A DNA stretch of 13,299 nt from positions 1 through 13,299 of the forward strand of contig JAVZDD010000015.1 of the NCBI GenBank assembly GCA_038874075.1, read 5' to 3'. The notes under the pieces are model-generated. The model was not told the origin of the DNA. It worked only from the letters and a program-made list of their open reading frames with translations, and made no database searches. How positions within the stretch are numbered: the first letter of the stretch is position 1; every line of letters starts with the position of its first letter. Below are positions 1 to 6,621 of the stretch, piece after piece. Made by a program: the position numbers and the translations under genes. The stretch comes from Jingweiarchaeum tengchongense (GTDB taxonomy: Archaea > Nanobdellota > Nanobdellia > Jingweiarchaeales > Jingweiarchaeaceae).

Positions 1-1419
1 GTTTAAAATTAAGTACTCTGCGCTTGGATAATCAAATTTGTAGATTGCAAATCCATTACCATCAAGCCTAATCTTTTGCGCAAAGTAAGTCTCTTCTCCA
101 TCCCTCGTCACTTTTTTCACAAGTAATGATACATTTCCATTGCTCACAGGTGTATCATCTGGGTAGCTCGCTGAAATGAAGAGTGTGACTTCATCCCCTG
201 TCTTATATTTTAATTTGTCTGTGTCAATTGATATTTTTACATTTCTATCAGAGATTGTCAATGTTTTTGTCATTGTTTGATTCCATTTATTCATATCTGT
301 CACATTTGCTTTGACAATAATTGGCATGCATCCAAACCTGTAAGGTGGTACTCTTTCAATGAGTAAGCTTCTCCTTGGGACCATTGTATATTCAATCTCA
401 GTATCGATCGGATAACCATAATAATAGCACTCTGGTACAGTAAAAGTAACAGAGCACATACCACTTTCATTCGTAGTGCAACTTCCCTGCTTTAGTATCT
501 GTCCTCCTTCATATTCATAGTAGTACCTTTGATAGAGTACTATGTATTTCACTTCAGCATTTCTGACAGGTTCATCAAATATATAACGAGCAGAAAATGT
601 TATCGTTGCACTTTCCTTGCTCTTCACCCAAGTTTTGCCAATTAGGTCAAGTTTTATCTTTGGTTTAATATACTTTTCAACTTTTACAGTATAATTCGCC
701 TCATTGTTGAAGATGAATGTGTAGTTTCCTTCCTTCGCTTCATTATCAAGTAAAATGCTATCTGAAAATTGCCCGTATTCATCGGTAAAGAGATCCTTTT
801 TTAAAATTGTTAATTTGTCTGGATTCAGTATGCTCATCTCCAATTTAAATCCTTCAAGTGGTGTGTATCTCATATTTGAATGATTTAAGAACCAAGCCTG
901 GCCTGCGATGTGTATTTCATCACCAGGCTTGTATATTTTCCTATCAGAATAAATGTAAATATTTGTTTCACTCTCAGGGAGTATTGTCACATAACTCCAA
1001 GCGCTTTTTTCCATACCTCTAAATTTTACCCTTATTGAAACACCATAATAACCTGGTTGAAGCGATGGTAAATTGAAAGATGGAATGTTACCATCTAACC
1101 CGCTTTTTAATTTAATTGAAAAATTTTGTTGGCTATCCTGTTCTTCTCCAATCTCTTCAAGTCCTCGAGTACTTTCTTTGTTTAAGAAAATCTCAACATC
1201 AACATTCGGAACTGGTTTATAAGAGGGTGCTGGTCTAACAACTGCAATTCTACCAAGAAACTCGCTATTACTGTATTGAATGTTATTTATACTATAGAGT
1301 ATCTCAATTCCACTACTTTGATAAAGATATAGAAAAATCCAATTCAGCCAGAGTGGTGAAGATAAGAGCGCAAATGCAACTATGAATAATATCAAACAAA
1401 TTTTTGTACCTTTTCGCAT
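1..1419 (-). CDS. Alpha-2-macroglobulin-like surface protein, N-terminal part (3' end outside window)
   Basis: The reading frame is open without a stop from the ATG at 1419 to the window edge, giving 473 residues. The start has a GGTGAT Shine-Dalgarno site that overlaps the stop codon of the gene before it. Residues 6-33 are hydrophobic (signal peptide or signal anchor) and the rest is beta-rich and extracellular in character. Residues 154-172 contain YSDRKIYKPGDEIHI, a close match to the 'TDKxIYKPGqxVxi' strand that opens the MG2 domain of alpha-2-macroglobulins. Residues 245-295 (YTVKVEKYIKPKIKLDL, then ARYIFDEPVRNAEVKY) match the MG3 pattern. A further MG-type domain starts near 395 (DTDKLKYKTGDEVTLFI). 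Family members trap or inhibit proteases through a bait region and often a thioester. Those regions would lie past the window edge, so activity cannot be judged. It is the third gene of a tight operon. Family assignment is firm; function is inferred. Confidence 0.82.
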   Translation of the reverse strand, partial: MRKGTKICLILFIVAFALLSSPLWLNWIFLYLYQSSGIEILYSINNIQYSNSEFLGRIAVVRPAPSYKPVPNVDVEIFLNKESTRGLEEIGEEQDSQQNFSIKLKSGLDGNIPSFNLPSLQPGYYGVSIRVKFRGMEKSAWSYVTILPESETNIYIYSDRKIYKPGDEIHIAGQAWFLNHSNMRYTPLEGFKLEMSILNPDKLTILKKDLFTDEYGQFSDSILLDNEAKEGNYTFIFNNEANYTVKVEKYIKPKIKLDLIGKTWVKSKESATITFSARYIFDEPVRNAEVKYIVLYQRYYYEYEGGQILKQGSCTTNESGMCSVTFTVPECYYYGYPIDTEIEYTMVPRRSLLIERVPPYRFGCMPIIVKANVTDMNKWNQTMTKTLTISDRNVKISIDTDKLKYKTGDEVTLFISASYPDDTPVSNGNVSLLVKKVTRDGEETYFAQKIRLDGNGFAIYKFDYPSAEYLILN

Positions 1420-1423
1420 TTCA

Positions 1424-3175
1424 TCACCAAATCTTCTTTAAATATTTAATCACAATTTTCCTTTTCCAATAGGTGATTACTAAAATGATAAAGATAATGA
1501 AAATGAAGAATATCCAAGCATTTTCCTGTCCATATAGAACAATTGAAAGTTCCTCACTTGGCATTAGTAATTCCATTTCAATAAGTGCATATCTGTTGGA
1601 TTCTGGTATTTGGAATTCTATTGGAACACCCCTAATTGTCAACTCAACTTTTTCAACTGGTGATTCGACACTTAATGATTTTGCAATTCCTATTGTCTCA
1701 CTTGTTTCACTTCCTAATCCATATTTTACAATTTGAATTGGTGTTCTCATTAATGTTGGTCTATAACTTACAATCTTTGTCCTTGCGCTTGGTTTTGTTT
1801 CTATCCAAAGCACAAGGAATTCACTTGGAATTGAAATCTTTACCTCTACTTTACTTACTGGTACATTTTGCTTTGGAGTGATGAAGATGAAACTATCTGG
1901 TGTTCCTTTCATGAAAATTCCATTTGGAACTACATAAAAGAACATTAGGTGCATTTGAGAATAAGCACTTCCAATTTTCTCAGATGTTTTCAATGGTATG
2001 AGTATCTTTTCTCCCTCCCCGTACACATCCAAGGGTGCATCATCTAAAATGGCACCCCAGAAAATCGCTTCTTTTGGAATTTCCAATTCGAGATACTTGT
2101 TCAATTCCGTATTTACAACATAATATTCTCCTTTAACCAAGGCAAAATCTCTTGTTGTTAAAAATACATTAAACTTTGCATTGTTTATTGATGTTGCAAT
2201 TACGGGTTTTTCCTCGAGTTTTGTTTTCCTTATTAAAAGCGTATCATTTGGTCCGCCTTTAAATATTCCTGAAAGCGAATAATCGCTTGGCACTAAATCG
2301 CTCAGCAAAGCAATTAGAGCATTCACACCAGGATCATATCTGTTTAATTCTTGCATACTTGTTGTAAAATTAATCTTGTAATCTTTATATGAATAAATGA
2401 GCAAGCTAAATTTATGCATTGATGCATCTTTAACCTTTGGAAAAGTTACATTCTCTCCGTAATCAAACTCTGTGTAAAAATCGTACTTCTTCGTCGGCTG
2501 TGGTGTTGTTATCTGCCAGGGTGTACCATCAGCCAAGATTAATGTAATCCTATTAAAATAATCTGTAGAATTAAAGCTGAACCTTGCTTTCAATTTGTTG
2601 GATTCAGCAACTAAAAGCACTGCTTTCATCTCTACGCTCAGCCCACTATTGTTTATTTGATACCATTTCAATGAAGCACTTGCTGTGTTTCTGTATGTAT
2701 AAATCCAAGTGTATCTGTTATTAATGATTGAAAGGTCTTGATTTGGCGTTGGTGTTATGTATAAGTTTGGAAATATGTTTGGATCGAAAATGAAATTGAA
2801 TTCTATTCTTTGTATTGCTCGTCCGGAACTAATGCTAGTAGAAATTTCATTATTTGAAATCGCGCCATGTCCCTTAACGAATATGTGGTATTGGTTATTT
2901 TGGACAACATTCAGATAAATTGTATTGTATGATATTGTGCCAGTAAAAACCTGTCCATTTACCCTAACTTCGTCAATGATAAAGTTTCCAAGGTAAACAG
3001 GTATCTGACCAGTATACAATGCTGAAATGTTCATTGATACATTTACATTAAATGTATTATTTAAGATGAAATATGAAGAAGAATAATTTCTAATTTCATA
3101 TTCCTGCGCACTTGCGACATTAATAAATAAACAAATGAAAAACAATACAGACAAAAAAAATTTTATTCTTTTCAT
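1424..3175 (-). CDS. Secreted, C-terminally membrane-anchored surface protein, unrecognised family
   Basis: The 583-residue protein begins with a clear signal peptide (residues 1-23, ending ...INVASA before Q24). It has a long polar beta-rich ectodomain and ends with one membrane helix (about 551-568, AWIFFIFIIFIILVITYW) followed by a short lysine-rich tail, so the bulk should face outward and be held in the membrane. The first 60 residues carry several N-x-S/T sequons (NYS, NNT, NVS, NIS), and more are scattered later, suggesting N-glycosylation. I recognise no named domain or catalytic motif. It starts 1 nt after the membrane-protein gene upstream and stops 4 nt before the macroglobulin-like gene, so the three are very likely co-transcribed and perhaps act together at the cell surface. 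The first ATG is used and has a weak GTGGA site in front. Confidence 0.85.
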   Translation of the reverse strand: MKRIKFFLSVLFFICLFINVASAQEYEIRNYSSSYFILNNTFNVNVSMNISALYTGQIPVYLGNFIIDEVRVNGQVFTGTISYNTIYLNVVQNNQYHIFVKGHGAISNNEISTSISSGRAIQRIEFNFIFDPNIFPNLYITPTPNQDLSIINNRYTWIYTYRNTASASLKWYQINNSGLSVEMKAVLLVAESNKLKARFSFNSTDYFNRITLILADGTPWQITTPQPTKKYDFYTEFDYGENVTFPKVKDASMHKFSLLIYSYKDYKINFTTSMQELNRYDPGVNALIALLSDLVPSDYSLSGIFKGGPNDTLLIRKTKLEEKPVIATSINNAKFNVFLTTRDFALVKGEYYVVNTELNKYLELEIPKEAIFWGAILDDAPLDVYGEGEKILIPLKTSEKIGSAYSQMHLMFFYVVPNGIFMKGTPDSFIFITPKQNVPVSKVEVKISIPSEFLVLWIETKPSARTKIVSYRPTLMRTPIQIVKYGLGSETSETIGIAKSLSVESPVEKVELTIRGVPIEFQIPESNRYALIEMELLMPSEELSIVLYGQENAWIFFIFIIFIILVITYWKRKIVIKYLKKIW

Positions 3176-3176
3176 T

Positions 3177-3806
3177 TTAATCCACGATACTCACAGATTT
3201 TGCGATGCCATACCCAAGTTGTCGGTATATTGGCATTTCATATGTTGGCATTGGTAATGTGAAGAACAGATCAACAAATTGCACAAGTACGAAGATGATG
3301 ATGATCACTGTGATGATCCACAATATTATTTGCCTCATCTCTGAATCCTTTTCAATGAATGAAAGTCCTCTGCCAAGATAATAGAACCCAATGATGCATC
3401 CCAATACGATTGATATCATGTGAATTAAAAACACATCATGGCCTGTAAGTGTGTAAAGAATGTTTAATGGTAGCATTGCGATTTGAGTGATGCTCAAAGG
3501 CACCAGAATGAGCAACAATACTGACAACATTTGAATTGCATCTTGCTTTGATCCAGTTATTTTGTAGATTAGATAAATCGTTGGCATCGAAAATAGACAA
3601 GTGAGCACATATATGCCTGGAAATTTTAAAAGGTACCAAACTGCAATGTTCATATCATTTGTTTCAAGATAACCGTAGCAGATGCCATATGTAGCAGCAG
3701 TGATAATGATTGCAATGATCAACGTTTTTATTGTCTCTTTATCCCTTGACTTGAGAATGTCCTCTGGTTTTTGAAAAAATGAAAGCGTATCTGACATAAT
3801 CCCCAT
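3177..3806 (-). CDS. Yip1-like polytopic membrane protein
   Basis: A 209-residue integral membrane protein with a short polar N-terminus (about 25 residues, including a 'FFQKPEDILKSRDKET' segment) and about five helices near residues 27-46, 62-82, 90-118, 126-147 and 158-183. Length, helix number and the pattern 'YKITGSKQDAIQMLSVLLLILVPLSI' resemble prokaryotic Yip1-domain proteins, whose biochemical role is poorly defined. The match is by eye and tentative. The start at 3806 is supported by an AGGTGG site 4 nt upstream; a second ATG three codons later has a poorer site. It is the first gene of the surface-protein operon and its promoter region carries a 20-bp palindrome. It could help place or export the two secreted products that follow, but this is inference from context only. 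Confidence 0.78.
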   Translation of the reverse strand: MGIMSDTLSFFQKPEDILKSRDKETIKTLIIAIIITAATYGICYGYLETNDMNIAVWYLLKFPGIYVLTCLFSMPTIYLIYKITGSKQDAIQMLSVLLLILVPLSITQIAMLPLNILYTLTGHDVFLIHMISIVLGCIIGFYYLGRGLSFIEKDSEMRQIILWIITVIIIIFVLVQFVDLFFTLPMPTYEMPIYRQLGYGIAKSVSIVD

Positions 3807-3820
3807 CTTTCCACCTTTTT

Positions 3821-3876
3821 AAAAAAATAAATACTACAATAAAAACATTTCTAAATATTTCGGAAATTTCCGAAAT
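3821..3876 (-). promoter_or_regulatory. Candidate promoter and operator of the surface operon
   Basis: Bases 3857-3876 form a perfect 20-bp palindrome (ATTTCGGAAATTTCCGAAAT) that directly follows the stop codon of the synthetase-like gene. Read on the minus strand, it runs into CCGAAA-TATTTA, which fits an archaeal BRE plus TATA box at about 3852-3862, roughly 50 nt before the ATG at 3806. A gapless palindrome overlapping BRE/TATA is a typical place for a dimeric repressor to block TBP/TFB. A T7 run (minus strand, 3821-3827) lies just downstream and might alternatively serve as a termination signal for the upstream gene. The palindrome is seen directly; the operator role is inferred. Confidence 0.5.
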
Positions 3877-4811
3877 TATCTAAGCATTTCCCTATTCAAT
3901 GGAAACAATGTGCATTCTCTTATATCGTCACTCAAAATTACGAATTGTGTCACTCGATTAAATCCAATACCGCAGCCAGCATGCGGCACATTTCCTTCTT
4001 TTCTCAATTTATCAAGGTACCATTCAAAGTCTTCTATCCCCTTACCCTTTTCTTCCAACTGTTTCAGCATCCTAGATTCTTTTAGCTTTTTATAAACCCT
4101 CTCGTACTCATACTCTCGCTCAGCTGCCCCAACTGCTTCACCGCTCTTTGGTAAAATTAAATCAGTGCTATTAACAATTCTCGGATCCTCTTTATTATTG
4201 CGCATATTGAAAAATTTTATTTCGGCTGGAAAATGCGTGATAAAAACAGGTTTATTTCCAAAAATTTCACAGAGTCTTTTTTCATGCGTACTTTTTAAGT
4301 CTTGCCCCCATTCAAGCCCGAGTAATTTTATGGCCTCACTGTATGTAACGCGTTTAAATGGGCTATTTATGTCCAAGTGTTTCGTATCAGGAACAAATAA
4401 CTTCAGTTCTTCTTTCCTATTTTTTTTCACTGCATTTATCATACTCATTATTGTGCCTTCAATGTGTTTTATCAATTCCTCAAAATCACCTTCAAACTCT
4501 ATCTCCAGTAGTGGAAATTCAGTCAAATGTCTATTATCGACATCTGGTTCTGCCCTAAAACTTGGACCAATGTGCCAAACTTTCTTAAAGTGTGGAACTA
4601 GCGTTTCGAGATAAAGCTGCTTCGTTTGCGCAAGAAATGCCTTTTGACCGAAATAATCAAGCTCGAACATCGTTGCTATGTTCTCGCAAGCGCCCGTAGC
4701 TCTCGTAATGTGTGGTGCAAGAATTTCAATGAATCCATTCCTTTCAAAGTAATCCCTGGCTCCTTTCATCAGCTCAGCTTCAATCAGAGCAAGCGCTATT
4801 TTCTTGTCCAT
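3876..4811 (-). CDS. Asparagine synthetase-related protein (AsnRS-like class II core without anticodon-binding domain)
   Basis: The 311-residue protein is the catalytic core of an Asp/Asn-type class II tRNA synthetase. It lacks the N-terminal OB-fold anticodon-binding domain, so it is about 120 residues shorter than a true AsnRS. Visible signatures are ACENIATMFELDYFG (41-55, AsnRS-like), QTKQLYLE (62-69), motif 2 with FRAEPD (85-90) and HLTEFPLLEIE (95-105), GEAVGAAERE (224-233), and motif 3 GCGIGFNRV (279-287) with its ATP-binding Arg286. This architecture matches the archaeal asparagine synthetase-related family, characterised in Pyrococcus abyssi as an ammonia-dependent ATP-driven converter of aspartate to asparagine. 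A free-standing asparagine synthetase is therefore more likely than a tRNA charging enzyme. The start has a strong AGGAGG site 6 nt upstream. Its leader contains a stable hairpin. Confidence 0.85.
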   Translation of the reverse strand: MDKKIALALIEAELMKGARDYFERNGFIEILAPHITRATGACENIATMFELDYFGQKAFLAQTKQLYLETLVPHFKKVWHIGPSFRAEPDVDNRHLTEFPLLEIEFEGDFEELIKHIEGTIMSMINAVKKNRKEELKLFVPDTKHLDINSPFKRVTYSEAIKLLGLEWGQDLKSTHEKRLCEIFGNKPVFITHFPAEIKFFNMRNNKEDPRIVNSTDLILPKSGEAVGAAEREYEYERVYKKLKESRMLKQLEEKGKGIEDFEWYLDKLRKEGNVPHAGCGIGFNRVTQFVILSDDIRECTLFPLNREMLR

Positions 4812-4865
4812 AAGAAACCTCCTGGATGTAGTCCCTCTAGAAAAAGACTTTTTGATTTTTCTTTC

Positions 4866-4888
4866 CTTAGGACGTTTTTCATCCTAAG
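4866..4888 (-). promoter_or_regulatory. Leader hairpin upstream of the asparagine synthetase-like gene
   Basis: CTTAGGA (4866-4872) and TCCTAAG (4882-4888) form a perfect 7-bp stem with a 9-nt loop, in the probable 5' leader of the minus-strand gene. A copy of CTTAG at 4896-4900 can pair instead with CTAAG at 4884-4888, so two stems compete for the same arm. This could be a leader regulatory element, but it could also be chance in AT-rich DNA. Confidence 0.3.
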
Positions 4889-5058
4889 AATTGAACTTAG
4901 CTTAATCGTGAATAAGAAAATTGTTGTAGCCAAAAATCTATATTGCAATAAAAAAGTTTATAAAAAAACAGATATCTTATACTTATTGAGTTTTTCTCTA
5001 AAAATTTGAATGTAAAAATTTTCCAGCTTTCTAAAAAAATGTAAAATTTTCTCCTTTC

Positions 5059-5074
5059 GCAATTTTATAATTGC
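5059..5074 (+). promoter_or_regulatory. TATA box within an inverted repeat, methyltransferase promoter
   Basis: TTTTATAA (5063-5070) lies about 36 nt before the ATG at 5103, predicting a transcript with a leader of roughly 10 nt. The box sits inside a short inverted repeat, GCAATT-TTAT-AATTGC (5059-5074), so a regulator binding it would cover the TBP site. Confidence 0.45.
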
Positions 5075-5102
5075 ACACTTGATTTCAATTTGTCGATGAA
5101 AA

Positions 5103-5957
5103 ATGATGAAACTACCAAATAGGACAAGTGAAGGATTGATAACCTATGCGATAGGTATGGAAGGGAGTATGATAGAAAAAGCAAGGATAATTCCCTATGT
5201 AAAACCAAAGAATAAACATGAGCCGCTTGATGTGCTTGAAATTGGCTGTGGTAATGGTGTTGTTTTAGAACTACTCGCAAAGACATTTACACAGAGTAGG
5301 ATAGTAGGATTAGATTTAAATGATGAATTGCTGGATATGGCAAAAAGAAGAACGTATCCTTCAAGAAATGTCGAGCTAGTAAAAGCTGATGCACTTTCAC
5401 CAAATTTTAGAGAAGAAAGTTTAGATGCGATTGTGCTTTGTTCTGTTTTGCATGAGATAAAATCTTATGGTGGCTTAGAAGATGTGGTTAAGTGCTTGGA
5501 AAATTCTCATCAAATGTTGAAGAAGGGTGGCAGGTTGATAATAAGAGATGGTGTTAAACCAAGAAATCAAGTTGTTCATATGGAATTTAGAAATAATGAT
5601 GTTAGGGAAACATTTTATAAATTTGTTGAAGATTTCACACCATACAGAATAAATTATAAAGAATTGGGTAACAAAAAAGTCGAGATAAGCATGATCGATG
5701 TGAATGAATTCTTAAGCAAAAAAGATTATAAACTGAATTGGGAATTTGAAGTTAAGGAGCACTTTGGTATCTTTAATTTGAGTGAATACAAGCAGCTCTT
5801 GGAGAAAATTGGATTCAAAGTTTTACATATTGAGAAGTACTTAATACCTTTCCTAGAATGCAGATATAGAAAGGATGTTATATTGATGAACAAAAAAGGA
5901 GAAGAGGTAAATTTCCCAGCTAGTACTGCAATCGTTGTGGGGGAAAAGTTAATATAA
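5103..5957 (+). CDS. Class I SAM-dependent methyltransferase
   Basis: The 284-residue protein has a Rossmann-type methyltransferase core: motif I VLEIGCGNG (44-52) for SAM binding, an acidic residue ending strand 2 (GLDLND, Asp71), the post-motif KADAL (94-98), and strand 4 DAIVLCSVLHEIKS (108-121). Strand 5 is followed by GGRLIIRDGV (142-151), a pattern seen in UbiE-like small-molecule methyltransferases. After this core the protein continues for about 130 residues with a charged insert and a C-terminal segment that may form a substrate cap. The substrate cannot be deduced. The start is at a tandem ATG-ATG without a clear Shine-Dalgarno site, consistent with a very short leader. It is followed after 22 nt by a membrane-protein gene on the same strand. 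Confidence 0.85.
   Translation: MMKLPNRTSEGLITYAIGMEGSMIEKARIIPYVKPKNKHEPLDVLEIGCGNGVVLELLAKTFTQSRIVGLDLNDELLDMAKRRTYPSRNVELVKADALSPNFREESLDAIVLCSVLHEIKSYGGLEDVVKCLENSHQMLKKGGRLIIRDGVKPRNQVVHMEFRNNDVRETFYKFVEDFTPYRINYKELGNKKVEISMIDVNEFLSKKDYKLNWEFEVKEHFGIFNLSEYKQLLEKIGFKVLHIEKYLIPFLECRYRKDVILMNKKGEEVNFPASTAIVVGEKLI
5949..5957 (+). promoter_or_regulatory. Candidate TATA box for a leaderless transcript of the next gene
   Basis: TTAATATAA overlaps the last codons and stop of the methyltransferase gene and lies about 27 nt before the ATG at 5980. No Shine-Dalgarno site precedes that ATG. This fits a leaderless transcript beginning at or next to the start codon, so the membrane-protein gene may be expressed separately from the methyltransferase. 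Confidence 0.4.
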
Positions 5958-5979
5958 ATTAATTTCATTATCATCCTGA

Positions 5980-6621
5980 ATGAGAGAAATTAAAGAGATT
6001 AAAGAAATTAAGGAGAAAATAAAAGAGATTGAATTAGAAGAAATAAAGAAAGAGGTAAAAAAGATCGAAGAATTTCAATGGAAGCATCACAATCTTATTC
6101 TATTAATCATAAGCATTATATTCGCTTACTACATATTAAAATCTGAACACATAAAAGTAATGATCCATTACTTGGGTTCGCTTAGTTATTTTGGTGTTTT
6201 AGTATTGGGTGTATTTTATACATATGCGTTGACGACAATACCTGCTTCAGCAATTATTTATATGTTGGGTAAAGAGTTGAATCCAATATTAATTGCATTT
6301 ATAGGTGCCTTTGGTTCAGTGATCGCTGATTCATTGATATTTGTATACGTAAAATATGGATTAATGACAGAGATCAAACTACTTGCAAGTGAACTTCATT
6401 TAAGAATTCCAAAGATAATGAGAAATAAGCCTCTTACTAGATTCATCTCTAAGATCTTACCTCTAATCGGTGGTTTAATTATCGCATCTCCTCTACCAGA
6501 TGAAATTGGTGTAGCACTGATCGGTTCGGTAGAATATAAGACAAGAGATTTCCTTATTTATTCCTATTGCTTGAACTTCATTGGTATATTAATTGTAGCT
6601 TCTATAGGAAAAATAGTTTAA
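5980..6621 (+). CDS. VTT/DedA-like small membrane protein with charged N-terminal repeat
   Basis: The 213-residue protein opens with about 33 strongly charged residues built on a Lys-Glu-Ile repeat (REIKEIKEIKEKIKEIELEE...), predicted to be an amphipathic helix or coiled coil on the cytoplasmic side. About four hydrophobic segments follow (near 38-53, 66-88, 95-117 and 158-213). The conserved-looking stretches IAFIGAFGSVIADSLIFVYV and LIIASPLPDEIGVALIG, with glycines and an acidic residue inside the membrane region, recall the VTT (SNARE-associated/DedA) superfamily, members of which act as lipid scramblases or transport-related proteins. The match is weak and function is unknown. Its stop codon abuts the stop codon of the converging PCNA gene with no base between. 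Confidence 0.75.
   Translation: MREIKEIKEIKEKIKEIELEEIKKEVKKIEEFQWKHHNLILLIISIIFAYYILKSEHIKVMIHYLGSLSYFGVLVLGVFYTYALTTIPASAIIYMLGKELNPILIAFIGAFGSVIADSLIFVYVKYGLMTEIKLLASELHLRIPKIMRNKPLTRFISKILPLIGGLIIASPLPDEIGVALIGSVEYKTRDFLIYSYCLNFIGILIVASIGKIV

Larger units (their letters stand above)
4812..5102. other. 291-bp divergent spacer between synthetase-like and methyltransferase genes
   Basis: This is the longest non-coding stretch in the window. It is very AT-rich and divides two divergent genes. On the minus strand, TTTTTTTATAAACTT (about 4950-4965) is a TATA candidate, which would give the synthetase-like mRNA a leader of roughly 120 nt containing a hairpin at 4866-4888. On the plus strand a TATA box lies at 5063-5070. 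I see no convincing tRNA, box C/D RNA or short coding region in it. Confidence 0.6.

Noticed and set aside
3857..3876. Palindrome read as an intrinsic terminator hairpin for the synthetase-like gene
   Set aside because: It has no loop and no T-run directly after it, and archaeal termination does not need hairpins. An operator-type site is favoured, though not proven.
4165..4614. Plus-strand open frame of 149 codons
   Set aside because: Fully antisense to the clearly recognised synthetase core; Ser/Phe-rich shadow frame.
4626..5009. Plus-strand open frame of 127 codons reaching into the divergent spacer
   Set aside because: It lies mostly antisense to the synthetase-like gene, has cysteine-, serine- and leucine-rich composition typical of an antisense frame, and has no start signal.
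4812..5102. Possible tRNA or box C/D guide RNA in the divergent spacer
   Set aside because: No cloverleaf, T-loop consensus, or paired C (RTGATGA) and D (CTGA) boxes at workable spacing were found.
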